From assembly GCF_024204665.1 (NCBI RefSeq), contig NZ_CP100355.1:2461451-2525450 (forward strand): a DNA stretch of 64,000 nt, in the 5' to 3' direction. The translations under genes were made by a program, and so were the position numbers. Each line of letters begins with the position of its first letter. Position 1 is the stretch's first letter. Shown piece after piece: positions 16,027 through 25,798 of the stretch. The notes beneath the pieces are model-generated. The model was not told the origin of the DNA and did no database searches. It saw only the letters and a list, made by a program, of their open reading frames with translations. The stretch is from Natronosalvus rutilus (lineage in GTDB: Archaea > Halobacteriota > Halobacteria > Halobacteriales > Natrialbaceae).

Positions 16027-18447
16027 ATGCCCGCAGACACACCCCAGGACGACTACCCGCTACACCCCGAACGAATCCATGGACCGCCGTCGTCGGCCGA
16101 GGAGCGCGAACACCGACAGGCGTACCTCGAGGAACTGCGTCCCCTGCTCGCGCCCGTGGCCGACGAGTACGGCTCCGACCCGCGCCTCTCTCACCGGGAC
16201 GACAGCTGGCTCGCCTGGCAGGAACGGACGGGCGAACTTCCGCCCGGTTTCGAGCGGTTGCCGGCCATCGCCGAGCTTCCCGACCCCCTCGTTCAGTACG
16301 GGCCCGATGCGGAACGCCGCGCCGAGATTACGACCCGTGAAGAGTGGGAACAGCAGCGAGATCGATACAAACACCAGCTCGAATACTGGCTCTACGGACG
16401 GATGCCTCCCGCGCCGGACAACGTTCGGGCGAGCGAGCTCGACACCCGGTCGGTGGAGGGAGCCACGATTCGCGACGTCAGACTCGCGTTCGGTCCGAAC
16501 CACGACCTGACGCTCGACCTCGAGTTCATGGTCCCGGACGGGACGGGTCCGTTTCCGGTCTTTATGACCCAGTGGAACCACCGCAAGTGGGCGCTGCTCG
16601 CCCTCCAGCGGGGTTACGCGGCCGTCGTCTACGCGGCGGCCGACGCCCGGGACGACGCGGCCGACTACGGCGAATCCTATCCCGATTACGACTTCCAGTT
16701 GCTCGCCAGGCGAGCGTGGGCCGCCCATCGCGTCGTCGACTACCTCGAGACGGTGCCTGAAGCCGACGACGATCAGATCGCGATCACGGGCGCCTCGCGA
16801 AACGGCAAGCAGTCGCTGATCGCCGCGGCGTTCGACGAGCGCATCGCCGCGGTCGCCCCTTGTAGCGCCGGGAGCGGGGCCGTCGTCGCGGCGCGCTTCG
16901 ATCGGGACGACTGCTACGCCGGGGACATGTCGGTCCACGCACGCCTTCGGCGCAGCTGGTTCCACCCGCGCTGGCGCTTCTTCGTCGGTCGGGAGAATCG
17001 CCTCCCCGTCGACGCCAACCACCTCGTCTCGCTCGTCGCGCCGCGGGCCTGTCTGCTCCACACGGCGCTGAACGAGCGGACGACGAGCGCGTGGGCCGTC
17101 GCGCAGTTGTACCGATCCGCCAACTCCGTCTACGACCTCCTGGAGGCTGACGACCGACTCGCCCTGCAGTATCGCCAGGGTCGTCACGCCAGGACCACCC
17201 GAGACGTTCACCAGATCCTGGACTTCTTCGACGACGCGTTCGGACGCGGCGAGTACGACGATCCGACGCAGCTCTACCACGACTTTTCGTTCGAGGAGTG
17301 GCGTCGGACGGCGGGCGAAGACGTCGACGTCGACGGATTCCCCGAGCGGGGGCTCGAGGACCCCCTGATAGACGACGACGGCACCCGAGCCGAGACGATC
17401 GAGGAGTGGACCGATCGAAAACCCACGCTCCGAGACCGGCTCCGCTGGAGCTTCGGCGAGCGACCGCCGCGTGCGTCGAATCCGCCGGCGTCCTCGCTCG
17501 AGGAGGCGGGTCGGGGCGGGAAACCGGACTACCTCGCGGACGTCATCGGTCGACCCGACCCACCGGACGGCGTCGAGAAACGGTGGCTGTCGCCGTCGCG
17601 CACGTACGGCGAACGCGTCGAGGGCGACCTCTACTATCCGCAATCGGCCGATAGTGACCGCCCGAACGAACAGTTACCCGCCATCGTCTGGTTGCACCCC
17701 TACGCCTACAACACAGGGTACGGGGCGGGCGGTCGCGGCCAGGTCCCAATCGAGGGTTCCACCGACCGCGGGTTCGCGCTGTACGCGTACGATCAGCTCG
17801 GCTTCGGCACCCGGATCGAGGAGGGCAAGCATTTCTACGAGCGTCACCCGAACTGGTCGAAGATGGGCAAGCTGGTCGACGACGCGCTGGCCGCCGTCGA
17901 GACGCTCTCGGGGCTCGAGTGCATCGATAGCGACCGGATCTTCGTTCTAGGGTACGCACTCGGAGCCACCGTCGGGCTGTACGCGGCGGCGCTCGACGAG
18001 CGCATCGCCGGCGTCGCCTCGGTCGGTGGGTTCGCGCCGTTCCGGACGAGCGATTCCGAAGCCGAACGCGCTAATGCGGTGATCGGACGACTGTCTCACA
18101 TGCATGGGCTTCAACCCCGTCTCGGACTGTTTCGGGATGACCCCGAACGAGTCCCGTTCGACTTCCACGAGGTGCTCGGACTGATCGCTCCTCGGCCGAC
18201 GCTCGCGGTGGCCCCGTCGCTCGACTGGACGCACCCACAGGCGGACGTCCTTCGATGCGTCTCCGAAGCCCGGTCCGTCTACGACCTCTACGGGGTGCCC
18301 GAGGCGCTCGAGGTCCGCGCGCCGGACGACCTGTTGAGCTTCGATTACCACGAGGCTCGCCTCGGCGGCGGACCCGGGAAGTCGCCCGGGGCGTTCTCCA
18401 CGGACCGACGGGACGCCGTCTTCGACTGGATCGCCGACCAGGCCTGA
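16027..18447 (+). CDS. Double alpha/beta-hydrolase protein, CE15/acetyl-xylan-esterase-like
   Basis: An 806-residue cytoplasmic protein with two alpha/beta-hydrolase domains. Domain 1 (about 90-410) contains GASRNGKQSLIAAAFDERI with Ser257 in the GxSRxGK context typical of CE15 glucuronoyl esterases, plus LVAPRACLLHTALNE. Domain 2 (about 540-800) has LPAIVWLHPYAYNTG, LYAYDQLGFG, and FVLGYALGATVGLY, where the nucleophile position (GxSxG) is Ala644, so it is probably inactive. ASLDWTHP-like and FDYHEARLGGG segments would hold acid and His. No signal peptide is visible. It probably removes ester groups from uronate- or acyl-decorated sugars. A 177-base gap separates it from the ceramidase-like gene. 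Confidence 0.72.
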   Translation: MPADTPQDDYPLHPERIHGPPSSAEEREHRQAYLEELRPLLAPVADEYGSDPRLSHRDDSWLAWQERTGELPPGFERLPAIAELPDPLVQYGPDAERRAEITTREEWEQQRDRYKHQLEYWLYGRMPPAPDNVRASELDTRSVEGATIRDVRLAFGPNHDLTLDLEFMVPDGTGPFPVFMTQWNHRKWALLALQRGYAAVVYAAADARDDAADYGESYPDYDFQLLARRAWAAHRVVDYLETVPEADDDQIAITGASRNGKQSLIAAAFDERIAAVAPCSAGSGAVVAARFDRDDCYAGDMSVHARLRRSWFHPRWRFFVGRENRLPVDANHLVSLVAPRACLLHTALNERTTSAWAVAQLYRSANSVYDLLEADDRLALQYRQGRHARTTRDVHQILDFFDDAFGRGEYDDPTQLYHDFSFEEWRRTAGEDVDVDGFPERGLEDPLIDDDGTRAETIEEWTDRKPTLRDRLRWSFGERPPRASNPPASSLEEAGRGGKPDYLADVIGRPDPPDGVEKRWLSPSRTYGERVEGDLYYPQSADSDRPNEQLPAIVWLHPYAYNTGYGAGGRGQVPIEGSTDRGFALYAYDQLGFGTRIEEGKHFYERHPNWSKMGKLVDDALAAVETLSGLECIDSDRIFVLGYALGATVGLYAAALDERIAGVASVGGFAPFRTSDSEAERANAVIGRLSHMHGLQPRLGLFRDDPERVPFDFHEVLGLIAPRPTLAVAPSLDWTHPQADVLRCVSEARSVYDLYGVPEALEVRAPDDLLSFDYHEARLGGGPGKSPGAFSTDRRDAVFDWIADQA

Positions 18448-18472
18448 GCTCCCCGCACTCGAGCAAAGGTAT

Positions 18473-19930
18473 ATGGTCGAGCCGAAAAAACCGGTGGGCC
18501 GATGGACGTCCGATCGCTCGAGAGCCGGTTCCGAATCGATCTCGAAACCGCTGGCCAGGGAAGTGAGGAAGTCGATGAGTGACGATGGCTCGAGGGGCAC
18601 GAGTGGCGACCGTTCGAAGGACTCGAGTGTCGAAGGCTCGACAGTCGTGAGCGACGACCTGGAAACAGTGATCGACCTCGACCCCGGAACGGATCGCGAC
18701 CGATCCGGCGGTGACCACTGGTCGATGATCGTCGCCGGCGACTGCGCGCTCAATCGGGACGCCAGGCCGACCGCCGATCGAACGGTGTCGTCGCCCCTTC
18801 GGGAACGGATCGGCGCGGCCGACGTTTCGATCCTCAACGTCGAAGCCCCCATCGTCTCCGAGGAGACGACACCAATCGACAAGAGCGGGCCGTGCGTCGA
18901 GAATCCGGATGGGACGGCCGAAACGGTAGCGGACGTCGGCTTCGACGTCTGCACGCTCGCGAACAACCACGTCCGCGACTACGGACCCGAAGGCGTCGTG
19001 ACGACGCTCAAGGCGCTTCACGACGCCGGCCTCGCGACCGTCGGCGTCGGATCGACGCCCGAGGAGGCGTACGAGCCGCTCGCGGTCGGTCCCGACGCGT
19101 CGGTCGCAATCGTCAACGTCTGCGAACAGGAGTTCAACCTCGTCGACGAACGGGGCCACGGGGCGGCGTGGCTCTCCGATCGCCGTGCTCGAGAGGCCAT
19201 CCGCGCGGCCGATCGCGAGTACGACAGCGTGATCGTCGTCGCCCACAGCGGCGTGGAGTACGTCCCGTTGCCAGCTCCGCGGCTCCAGGGACTCCTGCGG
19301 GAGTTCGTCGACATCGGGGCCGACCTCGTCGTCGGGCACCACCCGCACGTCCCCCAGGGCTGGGAGCGCTACGGCGACGGAGCGATCTTCTACAGCCTCG
19401 GCAACTTCCTGTTCGACAGCATGACCGACGAGGAGAACACGTCCTGGGGGCTCGTCCTGGAGGTCGAATTCGACGGGGCGATGCCGATTGCCGTCGAACT
19501 CGTGCCGACCGAAACCGTCGACGGCGTCGTCCACCCGCTCGGGCTAACTCGAGATCGCGAAGATTACCTGTCGTACCTCAACCGTCTCGCCGAGATCACC
19601 ACCGACGCGGCGACGCTCGAGGCCTACTGGCAAGAAATCGCCGTCCGGGTGTTCCACGAACGGTACTCCAACTGGCTCCATACGGGTGTCGGGGCGAACC
19701 TCGCGCGTGCTCGGTCGGCGCCGAACGACCCGCGACTGCAGCGATCGATCTGGGATCCCGAAACCCGTCGGGCGGAACTCTTCGTCCTGCTGAACGTCAT
19801 CCGGGCGGAGTCCCATCGGTGGCTCACGACCACGGCGCTCGAGGTGCTCTCCGGCGAAGGGATCGACAGGCGGACCCCGGAGATCAGCGACGAAGCGCGG
19901 CGACTGTTAGCTCGAACCGCCCGCGAGTGA
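18473..19930 (+). CDS. CapA-family metallophosphoesterase-like protein
   Basis: Up to 485 residues; an ATG at 18575 would give 451. The first 80 residues are Ser/Asp-rich and probably disordered. The CapA fold (poly-gamma-glutamate synthesis accessory family, calcineurin-like core) is shown in order by SMIVAGDCALN, VSILNVEAPIV, CTLANNHVRDYGPEG, VIVVAHSGVEYV, DLVVGHHPHVPQGWE and FYSLGNFLFDS. No membrane anchor is seen, unlike many bacterial CapA proteins. It follows the esterase gene by 25 bases, so the two are probably in one transcript. The function in this locus is unclear. Confidence 0.82.
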   Translation: MVEPKKPVGRWTSDRSRAGSESISKPLAREVRKSMSDDGSRGTSGDRSKDSSVEGSTVVSDDLETVIDLDPGTDRDRSGGDHWSMIVAGDCALNRDARPTADRTVSSPLRERIGAADVSILNVEAPIVSEETTPIDKSGPCVENPDGTAETVADVGFDVCTLANNHVRDYGPEGVVTTLKALHDAGLATVGVGSTPEEAYEPLAVGPDASVAIVNVCEQEFNLVDERGHGAAWLSDRRAREAIRAADREYDSVIVVAHSGVEYVPLPAPRLQGLLREFVDIGADLVVGHHPHVPQGWERYGDGAIFYSLGNFLFDSMTDEENTSWGLVLEVEFDGAMPIAVELVPTETVDGVVHPLGLTRDREDYLSYLNRLAEITTDAATLEAYWQEIAVRVFHERYSNWLHTGVGANLARARSAPNDPRLQRSIWDPETRRAELFVLLNVIRAESHRWLTTTALEVLSGEGIDRRTPEISDEARRLLARTARE

Positions 19931-20630
19931 GGTCGCTCGAGCGGTCGAACGATACGGGACGATGCTGGCGGGTACGGATTACTGCATACCAGTCATATCG
20001 AATTTACGCCATAGTTTGGTTGATGACAGTTCTCTTCGTTTCCAGAGTGAGACGATCCGTTCGAGGTCACCACTACCAACGACGATCGAACGGTGAATCC
20101 CTCGTCGGCGCCCCCCGACGATCCGAATGTAGTTCGATTTCTGGATGCGCTAAGCAGGATACAGTGTCCTGAATCGTACGTCCAAATAGACCGCAAGAAT
20201 CCGTCCACAGGAGTCTTTCCGACGGTTCCCGTATCTGATTTGGTCACCTCGTTCGACCTGGGGACCAGCAACACCTCACTCGTCGATGCCAGTCCCCTGA
20301 TTTAGCTGACACCGCGCTTACTCGAGACTCAAGTCGGAGGAGAACGATTCCTTCAGCATTCAGAGTAATAGTCGAAGCTTGTAGAATCTACACACTTCCC
20401 CAGGGGTCAGTTTTCGACGAGTTACGGACCCACACGTCGATAGCAGGAATCGTGTAGCGTACGAAACGGGCCCGTCGTCCTCGAGAAACGCGTCGTCCGA
20501 GTGGTGACACCGGAAGAACGGCGATAGTAACGTCAAGGCTTCTAGAGAGACTCGAATCGGTGGCACGTCGTGCGATTGCCACGAACGACAAGTTTCACCG
20601 CTCCGTTCACCGTTCTAACCGACTGAACAC
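19931..20630. other. Intergenic region without convincing gene
   Basis: About 700 bases between the CapA-like gene and the convergent M14 peptidase gene. It is less GC-rich than its surroundings. A plus-strand open frame at 20093-20305 (GTG start, 70 codons) has irregular third positions and no recognisable family, so I do not call it. No repeat, RNA gene or insertion-sequence end is evident. Confidence 0.5.
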
Positions 20631-21644
20631 TTACCCGATGTGTGGGATTTCTTCGACTCGATCAGGATCGCGATCGTGAATGTCACCGGTGGCCGCCGTT
20701 CCGAGCAGCGAGAGGAGCGACGCCAGCGTCGTGCGCGTTCGAGTTCGATACTGGTCGACCGACTTCGGTTCGACGACTTCGTAGATGATGCTGCCCCGGT
20801 CCTGTAATCCGTACGCCTTGTGTGCGACACCGGGATACGCTGCCGTCGCCGGATACCGGCTGACGACGCGGTCGAACCGGCTGAGGTGATCGTAGACCTG
20901 CACGCACATCTTTTTGGACAGCGTGAGTCCATCCTCGGGAATCGGCTTTTCTCCCAGGACGGGCCACATCACCGAGTGTGTGACGGCTGCTCCGTCCTCG
21001 GTCGTTTTCTCGCCTTGCCCGTGGATGTCGATGAACAATTCGGGGTCGACGCGATCGACGGCCTCGGTTACTGCCCGCGCTTCTGGAACCGGATTCTCCG
21101 GGAACTGCTCCGAGTGGTGCCTGTAGAGGCGACTCTCGGTCCAGTCGAGGAAGTGATACCGGTTCGGATCCCAGCCACGACCCTGGTAGGTCGTCGTGAA
21201 GATACCCTCGTCAGTATCCGGATCCGGCGCGTCCGGATCGACGTTACCGCGGAGCTCGATCTCCGCCCCGTCCGGGTTCGCTCGCGGAACGACGTGAACA
21301 GTCACGTCGTCCAGGTGCGCCTCGGACTTGCCGCTCGCGAGGTAGTGCAAGAGCGCGACGAGGCTCATCGAACCGGACGATTCGTTCCCGTGTTGCTGTC
21401 CGACGAACAGAACGTCTGTATCGCCGCGACCGACCGAGATCATGTCGATGTCCCGACCCTGGTTCGACGTGCCGACCGTCGTCCTCGAGAACGGCCGTCC
21501 GGCCATCTCGAGGTGGTCGAGCACCCTCTGTAGCTCCGCGTAGGGCCGATGTTTTTCGTCGCGGGGGGTCGCGTCGGTACCGAGCGGCGCGTCGCCGAAT
21601 ATGCCGTCGTGTTGCGTCTCTGTTAATGGTCGAATTCGTGTCAT
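20631..21644 (-). CDS. M14-family zinc carboxypeptidase
   Basis: A 337-residue metallocarboxypeptidase-like protein. Zinc ligands are visible as VLFVGQQHGNESSGS (His and Glu of HxxE, near residue 88) and DPELFIDIHGQG (third His, near 217). NPDGAEIELRGNVD matches the substrate Asn-Arg region. The catalytic Glu is in GSIIYEVVEPKS. No signal peptide is seen. It starts 30 bases after the stop of the second polysaccharide lyase on the same strand, so the two form an operon. It may trim peptide or amide-linked groups, with a peptidoglycan- or glycopeptide-like substrate possible; that is inference. Confidence 0.85.
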   Translation of the reverse strand: MTRIRPLTETQHDGIFGDAPLGTDATPRDEKHRPYAELQRVLDHLEMAGRPFSRTTVGTSNQGRDIDMISVGRGDTDVLFVGQQHGNESSGSMSLVALLHYLASGKSEAHLDDVTVHVVPRANPDGAEIELRGNVDPDAPDPDTDEGIFTTTYQGRGWDPNRYHFLDWTESRLYRHHSEQFPENPVPEARAVTEAVDRVDPELFIDIHGQGEKTTEDGAAVTHSVMWPVLGEKPIPEDGLTLSKKMCVQVYDHLSRFDRVVSRYPATAAYPGVAHKAYGLQDRGSIIYEVVEPKSVDQYRTRTRTTLASLLSLLGTAATGDIHDRDPDRVEEIPHIG

Positions 21645-21674
21645 TCGTATGTTCTCGTTGTTGTTTTCGAACGG

Positions 21675-24600
21675 TCAGTCGGTGCGCTCCCAGGTGTGCG
21701 ATAGCGGAATGCGCAACGGTGCGCCCGTTTCGATCGTGTACTCGTAGCCGGCGTCGGGATTCGATTGATCGACGTACCCCTCGACCGTCGTCGCGTCGCC
21801 GATATCGAGCGAGAGTTGATTGGCTTGGTCGCTCGTCGCGCCTTCAATGCGGTACGCTTCGACGCCCGTTCCCGTCTCGACGTAGAGCCACTCGCCGACC
21901 AGGTCGTCAGCGGCGTCGGGTCGGTGTTCGGACGTCAGTCGGACCTGAATCTCGTTCGTCCGCGACGGCTCGCGCGTGAGGTCCTCCACGCGACCTTCGA
22001 ATGCGTCGGGTTGATCGCGAATCAGCGGCGGTCCATCGCGAGTGGGCGCGAGCATCGATCCGTCCTCGAGGAATGCCGACTCCGCGGTGCCCTCGCGCTC
22101 GGAGTAGACGGCCAGGAATCCGTCGAACCGGAACACGTCCCCGACCCGGCAGGTCGAGTCGCCGGGTGCGTAGGCGACGTAGTCGGTGCGGCCGTTCGTC
22201 AGCGTCACCTGAACGGCCCTCGCTACGCCGTCGTTCGAGTGAGCCGGCACCGGTTCGATCGATTCGACGTTCCGCGAACCGCGGTAGGGTTCGATAACGG
22301 AGGTGAACGTAGTCTCGAGGTTCGATCCCCACCGTCGGGCGAGAGCATACCGGAGGCTCCACGGGTTCCCGGTGTGACGCGGCGGCCGTCCGTCCGCGAG
22401 GGCGACTTCGTCGACGTCGCCGACCATCGTCAGCCGAAGGTGGGCGTCACCCTCGTCCGGGACGATACCCGGCGCGTCCGTGACCTCCCAGTCGACGCTG
22501 AATCGGTCCGCCGGATCGTCGTCGCGGACGACGTCGTCCAGGTAGTCGAAGCCGTTGCCGACCGCGCGTTCGTAGGCGGATTCTTCGCTGTAGGCGGGCC
22601 GGGGTACGTCGGGTCTAGCGTAAGTTCCGACGTCCTGGGCCTCGAGGTCGAGCCCGCTCGTCGTGGCCGACCCGGCCGCGCCGTGGAAACTGAAGCGATG
22701 GTCGTCGCCGCCGACGATCCGGAAGAAGTCGACCGCGTACGAGTGGTGGTCGTCGATTCGCACCATCGCGGTGGTTCGGCGGTACTGGCTCGTCGTCGGG
22801 TACGCGTCCGTCGAGTCGATGTCGGCGAGGCGTACACGCTCCGTCTCCCTGAAGTGGTGTGGTGACCCGCCCTCGGTTTCCGACTGCGGGGACTCGTCGA
22901 CCACGACGGTGTTGTGACTGATCGTGTTCGACGTCCAGTGTCTCCCCTTCGGCCACGCCGGCGACTCGCCAGGCGAGTCGGGGTCCGGCCAGAAACCGGT
23001 GTGCTCGGGGTAGCCCAGGGCCGGAGCGAGGTCGCCGCCGTAGGCGTGGACGTCCAAGTGTAACGCGTCTCGATACGACCGGTCAGATCCCTCACCGTCC
23101 GGCGTCGACGCTCCGTACCGGAGGGCGAACGATCGCTGGGTGTTCCCGCGTTCCGCCTCGAGTTCCTCCTCGCGCTGGGCACGTTCGTCGAGGAATTTGC
23201 ACTCGATGACGCCCATCTTGTAGTTCGTGGCGGCAGGCCGCTTGCCAGTGTTCTCGAACGTGATCCGGTGCTCGCCCCTCGAGAGGTCGACCTCGTCGGC
23301 GAGCACGGTGAACTCCTTCGCACCCGTCACCTCGTCGTAGAAGTCGTACTCGGCGATCCGCTCGCCGTCGATCAGCACGTCGTAGGTGCCGTACCCCGAC
23401 GATCTGAACGGTTTCAGGCTGAACTCGTAGGTTTCGGCGACCGGAATCGAGAACTGGAACGAGATCGACTGGCCCGCCGTGTCCGCCTCGAACTGGACCG
23501 TGCCGCTGTTGCTGTAGACGGTGTAGTCGGTCGTGCGCTCGAGGACGGTCATCGAGGGGAACTGGTCGACGACGCGGTAGCCGCCGCGGATGTAGTGTTC
23601 GCCGTCCCGGAGCGCGGCGAACCCTGTTCCCGCCTGGTTCGTGCTCGAGAGTTCCAGCGGGCCGTCGGCGTCGATCACCTCGCGCACCGCCTCCGCAGTG
23701 CCCGCCGGGTCCGGACTGAAGATGCTGCCGTGGACGCCGTCGTACCCGTACCCGTTCGCGAGGAACGCCCCCTTCGCAAACTGGCCGTCGCCGAAGGACT
23801 CCAGGGCGGTCGTCATCGCTTCGGTTTCGATCGGCAGCCACGGCACGCCGGTTCGTCCCATCGCCCCGATACTGGGCAGGTACGCTTCGCGAAGCACCTG
23901 CGGGAGTCGGCCGGCGGCCGCTCGCTCGAGTTTCGGGTGGTCGGCCAGCCCCGGACCGTCGTCTCTCTTGTACTCCTCGAGGACAGTCGTCACGCGTTCG
24001 AGCGCCCGATACGCCCGTTCGGCGGCCGCTGGCGATCCCGGCGCGTTGCCGTCCCGATCGACGGCGTCGACCAGCTCGGCGCGCAGGTTGCCGCCGGTGA
24101 CGCCCCACTCGCCCCAGTACGAGCCGTCGTCGTGGTGGGTCCGCTCGCCAGGTCGAAGGAGGAACTCGAGGACGTCGCCGGTGTAGCCCTCGGGGTCGTT
24201 CTGGACGGCGCCGGCCATCGCGAGGGCCGTTCGGTGACCGCCCGATGGCGAGTGAATCTGGTGGTTCCGCACGGCGGGTAACACCGTCCGGACGACTTTC
24301 GATTCGACGTTCTCGCGGAGGTCGTCGGCCGTCCCTTTCGAGCCGATATCGTACTCGTTCGCCCGCTCGTCCAGGAACGCGAGCAGTTCGGCGTCGTCCA
24401 TTGCGGGGAGGAACGCGTCGTACGCGCTCACGAGTACGCGAACCGTGATCGTCTCCTGGACGCAGCCGCAGATTTTCCCCTGGCCGGTCCACTGGTGGAC
24501 GCTGGCGTAGCCGTCGTCGTAGCGATAGGGAGACAGATCCATCTCGGGGTAGACGTCCGCGATCCGGTCCAGGAGGACGAGTCCAGCCCGTGCGTACTCG

Positions 24601-25445
24601 ACGTCCTCGGTGAACAGGTACGCGTCGCGAAATGCCCGGAGTGCCTCGAGCAGTTGCTCCCAGCGGTAGACCCGGTTGAAGTAGGCCACGAAGTGGTAGC
24701 GGGCGCCTTCGACGCCGAGGTAGCCGTCCTCGTCGACCCAGCCCGTGCCGTCGTCGACGCCCCAGTCGTCGGGTTTGTCGGGCCGTCGCTCGTTGACGAG
24801 CAGCGAGTCGTCGGCCAGGTCCGGATCGAAGACGCCGCGATCGTCGAGGCCGCTTTCGCGGTAGGCAGCGAAGTCGTTCGTCGGGAACACCCCGCCGCTC
24901 GAGGGTTCGACGACGGTCCACGGTTCGTCGGTCGCGAACGTCACGTCCTGGCGCTCGACGCCCGGGGTCGAATCGATCAGTTCCCACGGCCGCCGCGTCG
25001 ACTCGGCCTCGAACGGAACCTCGTCGAACGACTCGTAGACGCCCGCGTCGTTGAGCGGGCGGTCTCCCTCGGCCGTCGCGGAGAGGGCCACGTTCCGAGG
25101 AACGGATTGCCCGGTAACGGCCTGCCACAGCCCGTCCAGCCCGCTGTAAGCCTCGAGGTACTCGGTCGCGGTTTCGACGGCCGACGCTCGCCGATCGGCC
25201 GCCCAGGTGTAGTTCTGGACGTTCTCGAGCGCCGCGGTTCGACGCTCCGGCGTGTACAGATTCGATCGATACTTCTCGGCCGCGAGCGCGGTAGACCCGG
25301 CGTTGTCCCCCCGCGTCGGGTCGGCCGACAGGAGCAAACCGAGCGAGAGCAGGCTCGTGGTCTGGAGGAACTCCCGGCGGCCGTGCCCTCGGAAATCCGA
25401 TAGTGCGTCATTCCGGCGATTCGTCCGCTCCTCACTGTTACTCAT
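21675..25445 (-). CDS. Tat-exported heparinase II/III-family polysaccharide lyase (paralogue)
   Basis: A 1256-residue paralogue of the protein at 3256-7041. The Tat signal is GRREFLQTTSLLSLGLLL near residue 22. Shared blocks include PTNDFAAYRESGL and FDPDLADDSLLVNE in the alpha/alpha domain. The carbohydrate-binding-like insert ends in YKMGVIECKFLDE. The C-terminal lyase sandwich has NTISHNTVVVDE near residue 843. Where the other copy has HAHRD, this one has SYRDALHLDVHAYGG, so a catalytic-face His is replaced by Tyr; substrate or mechanism may differ. The ATG at 25445 is supported by a TATA box at 25479-25489. The M14 peptidase gene follows in the same operon. Confidence 0.85.
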   Translation of the reverse strand: MSNSEERTNRRNDALSDFRGHGRREFLQTTSLLSLGLLLSADPTRGDNAGSTALAAEKYRSNLYTPERRTAALENVQNYTWAADRRASAVETATEYLEAYSGLDGLWQAVTGQSVPRNVALSATAEGDRPLNDAGVYESFDEVPFEAESTRRPWELIDSTPGVERQDVTFATDEPWTVVEPSSGGVFPTNDFAAYRESGLDDRGVFDPDLADDSLLVNERRPDKPDDWGVDDGTGWVDEDGYLGVEGARYHFVAYFNRVYRWEQLLEALRAFRDAYLFTEDVEYARAGLVLLDRIADVYPEMDLSPYRYDDGYASVHQWTGQGKICGCVQETITVRVLVSAYDAFLPAMDDAELLAFLDERANEYDIGSKGTADDLRENVESKVVRTVLPAVRNHQIHSPSGGHRTALAMAGAVQNDPEGYTGDVLEFLLRPGERTHHDDGSYWGEWGVTGGNLRAELVDAVDRDGNAPGSPAAAERAYRALERVTTVLEEYKRDDGPGLADHPKLERAAAGRLPQVLREAYLPSIGAMGRTGVPWLPIETEAMTTALESFGDGQFAKGAFLANGYGYDGVHGSIFSPDPAGTAEAVREVIDADGPLELSSTNQAGTGFAALRDGEHYIRGGYRVVDQFPSMTVLERTTDYTVYSNSGTVQFEADTAGQSISFQFSIPVAETYEFSLKPFRSSGYGTYDVLIDGERIAEYDFYDEVTGAKEFTVLADEVDLSRGEHRITFENTGKRPAATNYKMGVIECKFLDERAQREEELEAERGNTQRSFALRYGASTPDGEGSDRSYRDALHLDVHAYGGDLAPALGYPEHTGFWPDPDSPGESPAWPKGRHWTSNTISHNTVVVDESPQSETEGGSPHHFRETERVRLADIDSTDAYPTTSQYRRTTAMVRIDDHHSYAVDFFRIVGGDDHRFSFHGAAGSATTSGLDLEAQDVGTYARPDVPRPAYSEESAYERAVGNGFDYLDDVVRDDDPADRFSVDWEVTDAPGIVPDEGDAHLRLTMVGDVDEVALADGRPPRHTGNPWSLRYALARRWGSNLETTFTSVIEPYRGSRNVESIEPVPAHSNDGVARAVQVTLTNGRTDYVAYAPGDSTCRVGDVFRFDGFLAVYSEREGTAESAFLEDGSMLAPTRDGPPLIRDQPDAFEGRVEDLTREPSRTNEIQVRLTSEHRPDAADDLVGEWLYVETGTGVEAYRIEGATSDQANQLSLDIGDATTVEGYVDQSNPDAGYEYTIETGAPLRIPLSHTWERTD

Positions 25446-25798
25446 TATCAACCACACCACACCTTTCGAAGATTTCGTAATATAATTTTGGGTTACATTC
25501 TGTGAGAGTGATGAAAACGTTCTATGGGATTAATCTAACAGACCTGTAAAACAACCACCGAATGTTTTGGTATATTCAGGCTTGATGCGACATGCCGGCG
25601 GACGGATGGGCGGTTACACACTCCGCGACAGAGACGAACGCGCTCCGGCAACGTGAACGGACGCCCACCGTCAGGTACGAGGCACCACTTCCGCTTCGTC
25701 CTCGAGAACCGACGAGCGGTTCGGTATCAGCACCGTTCGGGGTCACCGCGGAGCCCCGTCCAGTCGAGGTCACCGCGGAGATTCGTTCAACCGGATGT
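25446..25798. other. Intergenic region with lyase promoter
   Basis: About 350 bases between the second lyase gene and the stop of the subtilase gene, both on the minus strand. The 60 bases nearest the lyase are AT-rich. On the minus strand an AT-only core lies about 34 bases before the ATG at 25445 (plus-strand aatataatttt, 25479-25489), a good TATA box with a short 5' leader. No gene is supported in the remainder. Confidence 0.55.

Noticed and set aside
20093-20305. 70-codon plus-strand frame with GTG start
   Set aside because: Third codon positions are not GC-biased, and no family or neighbour supports it.
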